Positions 1 to 5,863 of a stretch of 7,464 nt of DNA are shown piece after piece (position 1 is the first letter of the stretch; every line of letters begins with the position of its first letter). The stretch comes from an uncultured Chitinophagaceae bacterium (lineage in GTDB: Bacteria > Bacteroidota > Bacteroidia > Chitinophagales > Chitinophagaceae). A program made the position numbers and the translations under genes. The stretch covers positions 1 through 7,464 of the forward strand of contig CAIMKO010000400.1 of NCBI GenBank assembly GCA_903841915.1. Reading direction: 5' to 3'. The notes beneath the pieces are model-generated. The model searched no databases, was not told where the DNA came from, and saw nothing but the letters and a program-made list of their open reading frames with translations.

Positions 1-50
1 AACCCTTACATAGTTTATCATTATATAGTTTAAATTTATTACCGCAATTC

Positions 51-153
51 AACATCTAACATCTAACATCTAACATCTAACATCTAACATCTAACATCTA
101 ACATCTAACATCTAACATCTAACATCTAACATCTAACATCTAACATCTAACAT
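51..153. repeat. Perfect heptamer tandem array, (AACATCT)x14 plus AACAT
   Basis: Fourteen identical copies of AACATCT run from 51 to 148, followed by a partial copy AACAT to 153; the next gene's ATG begins at 155. No copy carries a substitution, which suggests recent or ongoing expansion by slippage. The plus strand of the array has no G and no ATG, so in an mRNA it would be an unstructured leader without upstream starts. Because 7 is not a multiple of 3, TAA falls in all three plus frames every 21 bases, and TAG does the same on the minus strand, so the array cannot be coding. It makes up the whole region just upstream of the PhzF-family gene. Confidence 0.98.
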
Positions 154-154
154 T

Positions 155-937
155 ATGTCTTCATACCCTTTCTACCAAGTCGATGCATTTACCGAACATT
201 TATTTGCTGGTAATCCTGCAGCTGTTTGTCCGTTAAAAAAATGGCTGCCTACAGAGACCATGCAGATGCTGGCCAATGAAAATAATTTATCGGAGACTGC
301 ATTCTTTGTCCAGGAGGGTGATACATTCCATATTCGCTGGTTCACTCCAGAACTGGAAATTGATCTGGCAGGTCATCCTACACTGGCAACAGCCTATGTT
401 ATCTTTCATGAATTGGGTTATGATAAAAATATCATTCATTTCGAATGTAAAAGCGGTGCATTGTATGTAACCAATAACAATGGTATGCTTGAAATGAATT
501 TCCCGGCACGAATGCCCGAACATTGCAATCCACCATCAGCTTTATTGGAAGGACTGAGCCATCAACCCCAGCATATTTACAAATCAAGAGATTATATGCT
601 CGTCTATAAAGACGAAGCTGAAGTAAGAAAATTTGTTCCTGATTTTGAGTGGCTCAATAAAGTAGATACACTGGGCTTCATCATTACCGCTCCCGGAAAT
701 GATTGCGATTTTGTTTCGCGTTTCTTTGTACCCAATTCTGTTATTGGCGAAGATCCTGTAACGGGTTCGGCCCATGCTACATTGATCCCTTATTGGAGTA
801 AAGTGCTCGATAAAACGACCATGGTCGCCAAACAAGTTTCACAGCGTGGCGGTTTGTTGTACTGCGAAGCAAATGACAATAGGGTTACCATTGCAGGTAA
901 AGCGGTGTTGTATATGAAGGGAGAATATTTTGTCTGA
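155..937 (+). CDS. PhzF-family isomerase/epimerase
   Basis: A 260-residue protein of the PhzF family (diaminopimelate-epimerase-like fold, two pseudo-symmetric halves, cytoplasmic). PhzF itself isomerises trans-2,3-dihydro-3-hydroxyanthranilate in phenazine synthesis, but most family members outside phenazine clusters have unknown substrates. Visible landmarks are the N-terminal DAFT (10-13) and GNPAAVC (19-25); NNLSET with the expected catalytic glutamate at Glu47; AGHPTLA (72-78), the first anion-binding loop; and GEDPVTGSAH (198-207), the matching loop of the second half. Length is normal for the family and the gene looks intact. The ATG at 155 is the natural start: the family begins a few residues before the D-A-F motif, and every frame upstream is closed by the heptamer array. 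There is no Shine-Dalgarno. No other phenazine gene is present, so phenazine synthesis should not be inferred. About 100 bases without a recognisable terminator or promoter separate it from the next gene. Confidence 0.93.
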   Translation: MSSYPFYQVDAFTEHLFAGNPAAVCPLKKWLPTETMQMLANENNLSETAFFVQEGDTFHIRWFTPELEIDLAGHPTLATAYVIFHELGYDKNIIHFECKSGALYVTNNNGMLEMNFPARMPEHCNPPSALLEGLSHQPQHIYKSRDYMLVYKDEAEVRKFVPDFEWLNKVDTLGFIITAPGNDCDFVSRFFVPNSVIGEDPVTGSAHATLIPYWSKVLDKTTMVAKQVSQRGGLLYCEANDNRVTIAGKAVLYMKGEYFV

Positions 938-1040
938 ACGGGGATTTTGGAGGATTCAATAGATTAAAAAGATTTTTCATCTACCTCAAAGCTAGTGTGG
1001 ATTGTTGGGTTGAGTCATACTCCTGGACTAAAAAACATCA

Positions 1041-1379
1041 ATGGACAATCTTTTCAATTACATCTCTTACATGAGACTGCTAAAAAAAATAAAACTTATC
1101 TGGATGTTTTATTGCAGTTTCATCTTCTCATCGATGTTAATTACATTCTGCTGTTTAGCTTTATTTTGGAGAAATGGTTTCAGAAGTTTTGCTGGAATAT
1201 TCTGGCTTAAAATAATAACATTAGCATTAACCTTTTATTTCATCAACAGTTATAAAAGCAAAGAATTTTATTATTATCAGAATTTAGGGATTTCAAAAAA
1301 CATTCTTTGGTTAACTACTCTCCTTTTTGATTTTACACTGTTTTTATTTTTGATCTTTATGATCTATTCAATGAAATGA
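1041..1379 (+). CDS. Small three-helix membrane protein, probable partner of the ABC ATPase
   Basis: A 112-residue, very hydrophobic protein rich in Phe, Ile and Leu. Three membrane segments can be read at about 19-42, 52-68 and 88-108. A cytoplasmic-looking basic stretch (RLLKKIK, 12-18) precedes the first. Between helices 2 and 3 lies KSKEFYYYQNLGISKNILW (72-90); this 'LG-S-K' pattern resembles the coupling segment after a cytosolic loop in FtsX/MacB-type permeases, though that is my reading and not a proven homology. The stop codon overlaps the ATPase start (ATGA at 1376-1379), a strong sign of translational coupling and a shared complex. The start could instead be Met11 (base 1071), which would leave all three helices intact. 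I do not recognise a named family. Base composition is visibly more AT-rich than the flanking rnhA or phzF-type genes. Confidence 0.8.
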   Translation: MDNLFNYISYMRLLKKIKLIWMFYCSFIFSSMLITFCCLALFWRNGFRSFAGIFWLKIITLALTFYFINSYKSKEFYYYQNLGISKNILWLTTLLFDFTLFLFLIFMIYSMK

Positions 1380-2041
1380 AACATCAACTGGAAGCCGATA
1401 GTATTCAATTAGCATTTAACAACAGAAAAATACTTTCTGATATTTATTTAAACCTTGAAACAGGAAAGATCACTGGCCTGATTGGTCGCAACGGGGAAGG
1501 AAAAACATGCCTGATGCAAATTATTTATGGCAGTTTGAACTGCGAAAAGTCGATCCGTATTGATAATATCAGTCAACCAAAAGCATTTCAATATCCAGAG
1601 TTATTAATGTATCTGCCTCAATTTAATTTTATCCCTAAAAGGCTTTCAGTAAAAAGAGTATTTAATGATTTCGAACTAGACTATTCATTATTTGAAAAAA
1701 AGTTTCCTGAGTTTACTTCAAAATATAAATCAGCCATCAATAATTTATCCGGGGGTGAGCATCGGCTAGTAGAATTATATATTCTCCTAAAATCAAAGTC
1801 GCAGTTTGCGATGCTTGATGAACCATTTACACATTTGAATCCTCTACAAATAGAAAAAGTTATTGAGTTATTGAAAGAAGAAAAACCGAATAAAGGAATC
1901 CTGTTAACCGATCATATGTTTAACCATGTAACAGAAATATGCGATACTATTTATCTTCTGGCAAACGGAAAAACTCATTTCATAAAAAACATGGAAGAAA
2001 TTGAGAAACTGGGTTACACAAAATCAGAATTCATTCAATAA
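1376..2041 (+). CDS. ABC transporter ATP-binding protein (single domain)
   Basis: A 221-residue ABC ATPase with all nucleotide-handling motifs: Walker A GRNGEGKT (37-44), Q-loop Gln82 in YLPQF, signature LSGGE (124-128), Walker B FAMLDE (144-149) with catalytic Glu149, a D-loop region THLNP (152-156) and switch His180 in LTDH. It should power a membrane complex from the cytoplasmic side. Walker A is followed by Cys45 where Thr or Ser is usual, and the D-loop lacks the common S-A-L-D. The helical subdomain between Q-loop and signature (about 83-122) is short. The gene overlaps the preceding membrane-protein gene by 4 bases, so the two are almost certainly co-translated. Substrate and direction of transport cannot be told from the sequence. 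No second permease or periplasmic protein is nearby. Confidence 0.92.
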   Translation: MKHQLEADSIQLAFNNRKILSDIYLNLETGKITGLIGRNGEGKTCLMQIIYGSLNCEKSIRIDNISQPKAFQYPELLMYLPQFNFIPKRLSVKRVFNDFELDYSLFEKKFPEFTSKYKSAINNLSGGEHRLVELYILLKSKSQFAMLDEPFTHLNPLQIEKVIELLKEEKPNKGILLTDHMFNHVTEICDTIYLLANGKTHFIKNMEEIEKLGYTKSEFIQ

Positions 2042-2079
2042 TATTTCATAAATTACTTATTATTTAAAAAGCTATTTTA

Positions 2080-2901
2080 ATGAGTAATATCAAACTTTTT
2101 GAAAGCAAGCAAATCCGCTCTGTTTGGAATGAAACAAATGGAAAATGGTATTTTGTTGTAGAAGATGTTGTAGCGGTATTAACTGACTCCAAAGATCCAA
2201 AGCAATACATTAAACGTATGCGGCAAAGAGATGAAGAACTTGCAAAAGGATGGGTACAAATTGTACCCCCCCTTTCAGTAGAAACTGCCGGAGGAATTCA
2301 AAGGATGGGATGCGCTGATGCCAAAGGACTATTACGTATCATTCAATCCATTCCTTCACCCAAGGCTGAACCTTTTAAACAATGGTTAGCGCAGGTTGGT
2401 TCTGATCGCTTAGATGAAATAGAAAATCCTGAATTAGCTCAACAGAGAACAAGAGAATTATACAAAGCGAAAGGATATTCAGATGACTGGATTGAAAAGA
2501 GAATGAGAAGCATTGCCATTAGGGAAGAATTAACTGAAGAATGGAAGAACAGAGGTGTAAAAGAGCAAATTGAGTATGCCATACTGACTGCTGAAATCTC
2601 AAAAGCTACTTTTGGTCTTACGCCTGCTGAATATAAAAAAGTTAAAAGCTTGAAATCGCAAAACCTTCGTGACCACATGACCGACCTAGAATTAATATTC
2701 TCAATGCTTGGCGAAGCATCTACAAAAGAAATTGTTGTAAATACTAACCCCAAAGGATTTGTTGAAAATAAAAAAGCTGCTTATAGTGGCGGAAAAATAG
2801 CTGGCGATGCGAGGAAACAATTAGAAAATAAATCAGGGAAGAAAGTAGTCAGCAGTAAAAATTATTTACCCGATAAAAAGCAAAATAAAAAATTGAATTA
2901 A
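2080..2901 (+). CDS. Bro-N domain protein with DinD-like C-terminal region
   Basis: A 273-residue protein. Residues about 4-107 match the Bro-N/phage-antirepressor domain: start NIKLFESKQIRSVWNE, then WYFVVEDVVAVL (23-34), the DPKQYIKRMRQRD stretch (39-51) and the closing PFKQWLAQVG (98-107). The C-terminal part (about 118-273) resembles the DNA-damage-inducible protein D (DinD) type: LRDHMTDLEL (196-205), then a short helix, NPKGFVENKKAAYSGGKIAGDARKQLE (223-249) and a basic tail. E. coli DinD has a similar length (274) and antagonises RecA filaments; Bro-N proteins of phages are DNA-binding regulators. Whether this protein does either is unknown. The start at 2080 is the first Met and gives a full Bro-N. 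It lies 38 bases after the ABC ATPase gene on the same strand, so co-transcription is possible, but no functional link is evident. I see no LexA-type box upstream. Confidence 0.85.
   Translation: MSNIKLFESKQIRSVWNETNGKWYFVVEDVVAVLTDSKDPKQYIKRMRQRDEELAKGWVQIVPPLSVETAGGIQRMGCADAKGLLRIIQSIPSPKAEPFKQWLAQVGSDRLDEIENPELAQQRTRELYKAKGYSDDWIEKRMRSIAIREELTEEWKNRGVKEQIEYAILTAEISKATFGLTPAEYKKVKSLKSQNLRDHMTDLELIFSMLGEASTKEIVVNTNPKGFVENKKAAYSGGKIAGDARKQLENKSGKKVVSSKNYLPDKKQNKKLN
2252..2268. repeat. Perfect 8-1-8 palindrome inside the Bro-N coding sequence
   Basis: GGGTACAA, a central A, then TTGTACCC: a perfect inverted repeat with 8-base arms. It sits in the Bro-N part of the gene, about 170 bases after the start codon, encoding the W-V-Q-I-V-P region (58-63). 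Its right arm runs into a tract of seven C (2266-2272). It has the shape of a dimeric repressor site, but may be chance. Confidence 0.6.
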
Positions 2902-2952
2902 TAGCGTCCAAAATCGATTCATTAATATTTTATACATCACTCCCCCACTTTG

Positions 2953-2960
2953 TATCTTAG
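2953..2960 (+). promoter_or_regulatory. Likely rnhA promoter -7 element
   Basis: TATCTTAG differs from the Bacteroidota -7 motif TAnnTTTG at one base. A weak TTTA at 2929-2932 lies 20 bases upstream, where the -33 element belongs. The start of rnhA follows 18 bases after the motif, leaving a leader of roughly a dozen bases. Confidence 0.5.
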
Positions 2961-2978
2961 CGCCAATCATAAGAAATA

Positions 2979-3455
2979 ATGACTGAAATTAAATCTCATC
3001 CCCTGCACATTTATACAGATGGTTCATCGCGCGGAAACCCCGGTCCCGGCGGTTATGGCATTGTTTTATTGTGGGGCGAAAAAAGAAAAGAACTTTCTGC
3101 AGGCTATCGTTTAACTACGAATAACAGAATGGAATTGTTGGCTGTTATTGTTGCGCTGAGATCCTTGACAAAAAAGAATATTCCCGTTACCATTCATACC
3201 GACAGTCAATATGTAGTGAACAGCATTGAAAAGAAGTGGGTGGACAACTGGATCAAAACAGATTTTAAAGGCGGTAAAAAAAACAAAGATCTCTGGCTGC
3301 AATATTTTGAATTAAGCAAACATTTTTCCATTAAAATGAAATGGGTAAAAGGTCATGCAACAAACGCCATGAACAATCGCTGTGATGAACTGGCAACTGC
3401 CGCTGCAGATGGAAATCATTTATTGGTCGATGAAGGATATGAGGCTGAGAAATGA
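2979..3455 (+). CDS. rnhA: Ribonuclease HI
   Basis: A 158-residue RNase HI (E. coli enzyme: 155), a cytoplasmic endonuclease that cuts the RNA strand of RNA:DNA hybrids, removing R-loops and primers. The metal-binding carboxylates are all present: Asp14 in YTDGSSRGNPGPGG, Glu52 in NNRMELLA, Asp75 in TDSQYV and Asp136 in NRCDELA. The mobile catalytic histidine is His126 in VKGHAT. The basic, Trp-rich handle region (85-106, KKWVDNWIKTDFKGGKKNKDLW) used for hybrid binding is present, which marks it as the bacterial type I form without an N-terminal hybrid-binding extension. The ATG at 2979 lies 18 bases after a plausible promoter -7 element. It appears monocistronic and is followed by a long palindrome that probably ends transcription. 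Confidence 0.97.
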   Translation: MTEIKSHPLHIYTDGSSRGNPGPGGYGIVLLWGEKRKELSAGYRLTTNNRMELLAVIVALRSLTKKNIPVTIHTDSQYVVNSIEKKWVDNWIKTDFKGGKKNKDLWLQYFELSKHFSIKMKWVKGHATNAMNNRCDELATAAADGNHLLVDEGYEAEK

Positions 3456-3459
3456 ATTA

Positions 3460-3550
3460 GTTTCACACAAAGCAACAAAGAATACAAAGCTCACAAAGGC
3501 TGTTTTAAGCCTCTTTGTTTCGCTGTAACCTTAGTTTCTTTGTGTGAAAC
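3460..3550. repeat. 91-bp imperfect palindrome with 13-bp perfect ends
   Basis: GTTTCACACAAAG (3460-3472) is exactly inverted as CTTTGTGTGAAAC (3538-3550). The interior also pairs imperfectly down to a central AGGCT/AGCCT stem, so the whole element can fold into one long hairpin. The left half is built of repeated ACAAAG words (CACAAAG, CAACAAAG, ATACAAAG, TCACAAAGG). It fills the space between the convergent rnhA and DUF6580-type genes, starting 5 bases after one stop and ending 10 bases before the other. Similar CACAAAG-rich palindromes are, to my memory, scattered between genes in Bacteroidota; a short non-coding palindromic repeat family is the best reading. There is no coding capacity and no clear target-site duplication. 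Confidence 0.9.
3495..3516. terminator. Central hairpin, probable bidirectional terminator
   Basis: AAAGGCT (3495-3501) pairs with AGCCTCTTT (3508-3516) around a GTTTTA loop, with one bulged pyrimidine. It is the strongest stem in the larger palindrome and lies between two converging genes. A T-rich run follows on the plus strand (TTTGTTTC); the minus-strand side is less clearly U-rich. Termination is inferred from position and pairing. Confidence 0.45.
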
Positions 3551-3560
3551 GATTGTAAGA

Positions 3561-4130
3561 CTAAGCTAATTTTAGACTATAGTTCTTTTTAAGTAATGCA
3601 TTATAAGAAACAATGATCACAGGCAAATAAACGATGGTTGCGATCAATGAATTCTTATAGAACGGTAATCCATCCTGCATACATAAAAGGAATCCGCTGA
3701 AATTCATGGGACGGCCCCATCCGCCATGTCCTGCCCAAACGGTAATATTGGAGATCAGATAAAATAGTGTAGGTCCGGCAACAACGCCAGTTATGATCCT
3801 GCTGTAATTCTTTCCCTGCAATACCCAACCAATCAGGGTAATTAAAAGGATCAATGAATAATTGAACCATTGATAAGAATATAATCCTGCAAAAGGAAAT
3901 AATCCCATTGTATAAAATACCTGAACCAATACATCACTCAAAAACAAAGCGATCAAAGGATATATAAATGATCTGCTCTTATCTTTCACGATCATGCCGG
4001 AAAACAAAGCAATGGCCATGATAGGTGAAAAGCCTGACCATTCGATCTTTGGTGCGAACAATAGTTTAGAACCTGTTGCCAACACAACAAGTACTAACGT
4101 AAAGAGTAATATTCTGCTTTGAGATTTCAT
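3561..4130 (-). CDS. DUF6580-like integral membrane protein
   Basis: A 189-residue membrane protein with about six hydrophobic segments (roughly 7-24, 35-48, 54-73, 89-104, 112-132, 161-179). It carries the pattern I associate with the DUF6580 family: GFSPIMAIALFSG (33-45), a membrane Asp in PLIALFLSD (58-66), LFYLISNITVW (122-132) and a C-terminal GLPFYKNSL (154-162). The fold recalls substrate-binding subunits of ECF-type vitamin transporters, but no function is established and no ECF ATPase is nearby. I place the start at the ATG at 4130. A longer GTG start at 4211 would add 27 residues (MLLIHRLRKIEVCKIYFQ...) that are not membrane-like, and a full promoter lies inside that extension. The gene runs in the same direction as manA, 80 bases downstream of it, but has its own promoter, so it need not depend on manA. 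Confidence 0.8.
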   Translation of the reverse strand: MKSQSRILLFTLVLVVLATGSKLLFAPKIEWSGFSPIMAIALFSGMIVKDKSRSFIYPLIALFLSDVLVQVFYTMGLFPFAGLYSYQWFNYSLILLITLIGWVLQGKNYSRIITGVVAGPTLFYLISNITVWAGHGGWGRPMNFSGFLLCMQDGLPFYKNSLIATIVYLPVIIVSYNALLKKNYSLKLA

Positions 4131-4147
4131 CAATAAGTTATTTGCGA

Positions 4148-4177
4148 CAAAAATAGGTTGAAAATAGATTTTGCAAA
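4148..4177 (-). promoter_or_regulatory. Bacteroidota-type promoter for the DUF6580-like gene
   Basis: On the minus strand TTTG (4174-4177) and TATTTTTG (4148-4155) match the -33 and -7 elements TTTG and TAnnTTTG exactly, with an 18-base spacer. Transcription would start near 4142, about a dozen bases before the ATG at 4130. This is the best promoter in the window and it decides the start codon of the gene. Confidence 0.75.
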
Positions 4178-4210
4178 CTTCTATTTTCCTCAATCTGTGG
4201 ATAAGCAGCA

Positions 4211-5434
4211 CTATTTATCCGTAGCAGGTACAAAAGCCTTGAATAGGAGGCAATGTCCCGATGAAGCAATGCTGTATTCCTGTCCCGGCAAAACAGCAAC
4301 AGACTCCCCTTTTCTAATCACCAGATTGAGTCCTTTACTGTTTACCACTCCTGCACCTTCTATCATGATCAGTATTTCCAGAGAGTTGGCAATGCTTCCA
4401 TATTTATCATTTCCATGCAATTCGATCTTATTGATACCGAAGTCGGGAACAGGACATGGATAATTCTTTTCAATGGCATCGATACTGTTGCCTTTCATTA
4501 CATTAGGGGTAACACCGATAAAGCTGGTATGCTTCATCAATTCAGTCACGTCAATATGTTTGGGGGTTAATCCGCCACGCAATACATTATCGCTGTTGGC
4601 CATCAGTTCAACATTTTGCCCTTCCAGATAGGCATGCGGAATACCCGCTCCCTGAAATACAGCATCTCCCTTTTCGGCTTTTACGATATTGAAAAAGTAA
4701 ATAGAAAAAATACCGCGGTCAATATTCCTGATCTCCTCCTTGCCTTCAAATAATTTAGCCACCCACCAACCCGGTTGGTCTTTACTTAGTTCATTGTATT
4801 CTTTACGCCGCAATTCACGTTTCACCAAATTGAACAGTAATCGATCGATGTCTTCCTGACTCATCTCCATCACAAACTGATACAAACCTTTATATCCGGC
4901 GCGTTTGAACAAAGGCAATAAGACATTGAATTCCTGTACATCCTCTAATACCCTTTCCAGCAAAGCTTCCTGTTTAAACCCATGCAGTAACCAGAACTCG
5001 CTCAATGCTACCATTACTTCGGGCTTATGATTCTTATCCTTATAATTTCTATTCGCTGCACTGATTGGGATGCCTGCGGCCTCTTCTGCTTCAAACCCTT
5101 TAATGGCTTCTGTTTTTGTAGGATGTACCTGAATGCTAAGCATGTCTTTTACATCCAATATCTTGAGCAGATAAGGCAATTCGCCAAACTGTTGAAACAC
5201 TTTATCTGTAATGATCTGAGCTCGTTCCTCGGTAATGAGTTTGTATAAAGGAACGGACTCATTATCTATCAAAAGATCCGAAGAAGCAGAAGGATGTGCG
5301 CCCATCCAGTATTCTGCACAAGGTTTGTGTTCAGTATTTACAAAACCAAGCAATGAAGGAATAAAATCATATCCACCCCATGCATAATGTTGCACTTTCC
5401 CTTTGAGTTTAAAAATTTTTTCCTTCAATAACAT
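4211..5434 (-). CDS. manA: Mannose-6-phosphate isomerase, class I
   Basis: A 407-residue type I phosphomannose isomerase, a cytoplasmic zinc enzyme that interconverts mannose-6-phosphate and fructose-6-phosphate, feeding GDP-sugar synthesis or mannose use. Counting from the ATG at 5434, the zinc ligands are Gln102 and His104 in SIQVHP, Glu139 in KPEVMVAL and His267 in GIPHAYLEG. The catalytic arginine is Arg286 in NVLRGGLTPKH. An N-terminal KVQHYAWGG and the C-terminal cupin part are present, so the gene is complete. An in-frame ATG at 5473 would add MDLNSNIKYKYKV; I prefer 5434 because the family starts shortly before the Q-H-Y-A-W-G motif. A perfect -7 motif at 5483-5490 would serve either start. 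The gene is divergent from yraN, and the longer start would overlap the yraN start codon by two bases. Confidence 0.95.
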   Translation of the reverse strand: MLLKEKIFKLKGKVQHYAWGGYDFIPSLLGFVNTEHKPCAEYWMGAHPSASSDLLIDNESVPLYKLITEERAQIITDKVFQQFGELPYLLKILDVKDMLSIQVHPTKTEAIKGFEAEEAAGIPISAANRNYKDKNHKPEVMVALSEFWLLHGFKQEALLERVLEDVQEFNVLLPLFKRAGYKGLYQFVMEMSQEDIDRLLFNLVKRELRRKEYNELSKDQPGWWVAKLFEGKEEIRNIDRGIFSIYFFNIVKAEKGDAVFQGAGIPHAYLEGQNVELMANSDNVLRGGLTPKHIDVTELMKHTSFIGVTPNVMKGNSIDAIEKNYPCPVPDFGINKIELHGNDKYGSIANSLEILIMIEGAGVVNSKGLNLVIRKGESVAVLPGQEYSIASSGHCLLFKAFVPATDK

Positions 5435-5445
5435 GACTTTATATT

Positions 5446-5453
5446 TATATTTG
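5446..5453 (+). promoter_or_regulatory. Likely yraN promoter -7 element
   Basis: TATATTTG is an exact TAnnTTTG match, 18 bases before the yraN ATG at 5472. No clear TTTG is visible at the right distance upstream (the area is a T-run), so only the -7 part is supported. Confidence 0.5.
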
Positions 5454-5471
5454 ATATTGGAATTCAAATCC

Positions 5472-5828
5472 ATGGACTACCGCAAAGATACAGGCAATAA
5501 AGGCGAATCTATCGCTGCTCAATATGTGGCAGAACATGGCTTTACTGTTCTAGAACGTAACTGGCGCTATAAATATTGGGAGGTTGACATCATTGCCTGC
5601 AAAAAAAATAAACTACACTTCTTTGAAGTTAAAACAAGGAGCAATGAAAGATTCGGCAAGCCCGAAGAAAGCATTCGCCGCGATAAAATGAATAATTTAA
5701 AGAATGCCGCCGAAGAATATCTGTATCAGCATCCCGAATGGAAATATATACAGTTCGATGTAATTGCCATTACATTAAGAGGCGATGAAGTAAGAGAGGT
5801 GTTTCTAATCGAAGATGTCTATTTTTAG
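5472..5828 (+). CDS. yraN: YraN family (UPF0102) nuclease-fold protein
   Basis: A 118-residue YraN/UPF0102 protein, a small soluble protein with the fold of Holliday-junction resolvases and restriction endonucleases; its cellular role is not settled. The PD-(D/E)xK-type residues are visible: Glu12 in GNKGESIA, Asp39 in EVDIIA, and Glu52 and Lys54 in FFEVKTRS. The usual glycine before E-(I/V)-D is Trp36 here, a small departure. The ATG at 5472 gives the standard N-terminus (MDYRKDTGNKGE); a TTG further upstream at 5403 would add 23 residues unlike the family and would run through the promoter. The start lies in CCATGG, so the opposite strand also has an ATG at this spot. It is divergent from manA and convergent with the Cys-cluster gene, with only 35 bases between the two stops and no terminator visible. 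Confidence 0.92.
   Translation: MDYRKDTGNKGESIAAQYVAEHGFTVLERNWRYKYWEVDIIACKKNKLHFFEVKTRSNERFGKPEESIRRDKMNNLKNAAEEYLYQHPEWKYIQFDVIAITLRGDEVREVFLIEDVYF
5483..5490 (-). promoter_or_regulatory. Likely manA promoter -7 element
   Basis: On the minus strand TATCTTTG is an exact TAnnTTTG match, in the common Bacteroidota form TATCTTTGC. It lies inside codons 4-7 of yraN. Transcription would start near 5476, giving a leader of about 42 bases to the ATG at 5434. No good -33 element is visible. Confidence 0.5.
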
Positions 5829-5841
5829 TAGTTATATATCA

Positions 5842-5862
5842 TTGAGCCTTGAGCCTTGTGCC
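5842..5862. repeat. Short heptamer array, TTGAGCC x2 plus TTGTGCC
   Basis: Three tandem 7-base units (5842-5848, 5849-5855, 5856-5862), the third with one substitution. They lie between the stops of yraN and the convergent Cys-cluster gene and touch the latter's stop codon. The array is non-coding and not self-complementary, so it is not a hairpin terminator. The period equals that of the 51-153 array though the word differs. Confidence 0.85.
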
Positions 5863-5863
5863 T

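Noticed and set aside
51..153. CRISPR array
   Set aside because: Seven-base units are directly adjacent with no spacers, and no cas gene is present.
155..937. Phenazine biosynthesis locus
   Set aside because: Only a PhzF-family protein is present; no other phz genes are in the window and the family is broad.
995..1210. 71-residue open frame overlapping the small membrane protein
   Set aside because: It overlaps a better frame with three membrane helices and an ATGA junction to the ATPase, and it has no recognisable features.
2439..2753. Open frame antisense to the Bro-N/DinD-like gene
   Set aside because: It lies wholly inside a convincing coding sequence and its translation shows no family features.
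4158..4463. Open frame antisense to the end of manA
   Set aside because: It is a shadow of manA and of the promoter region upstream of the DUF6580-like gene; no domain or start signal supports it.
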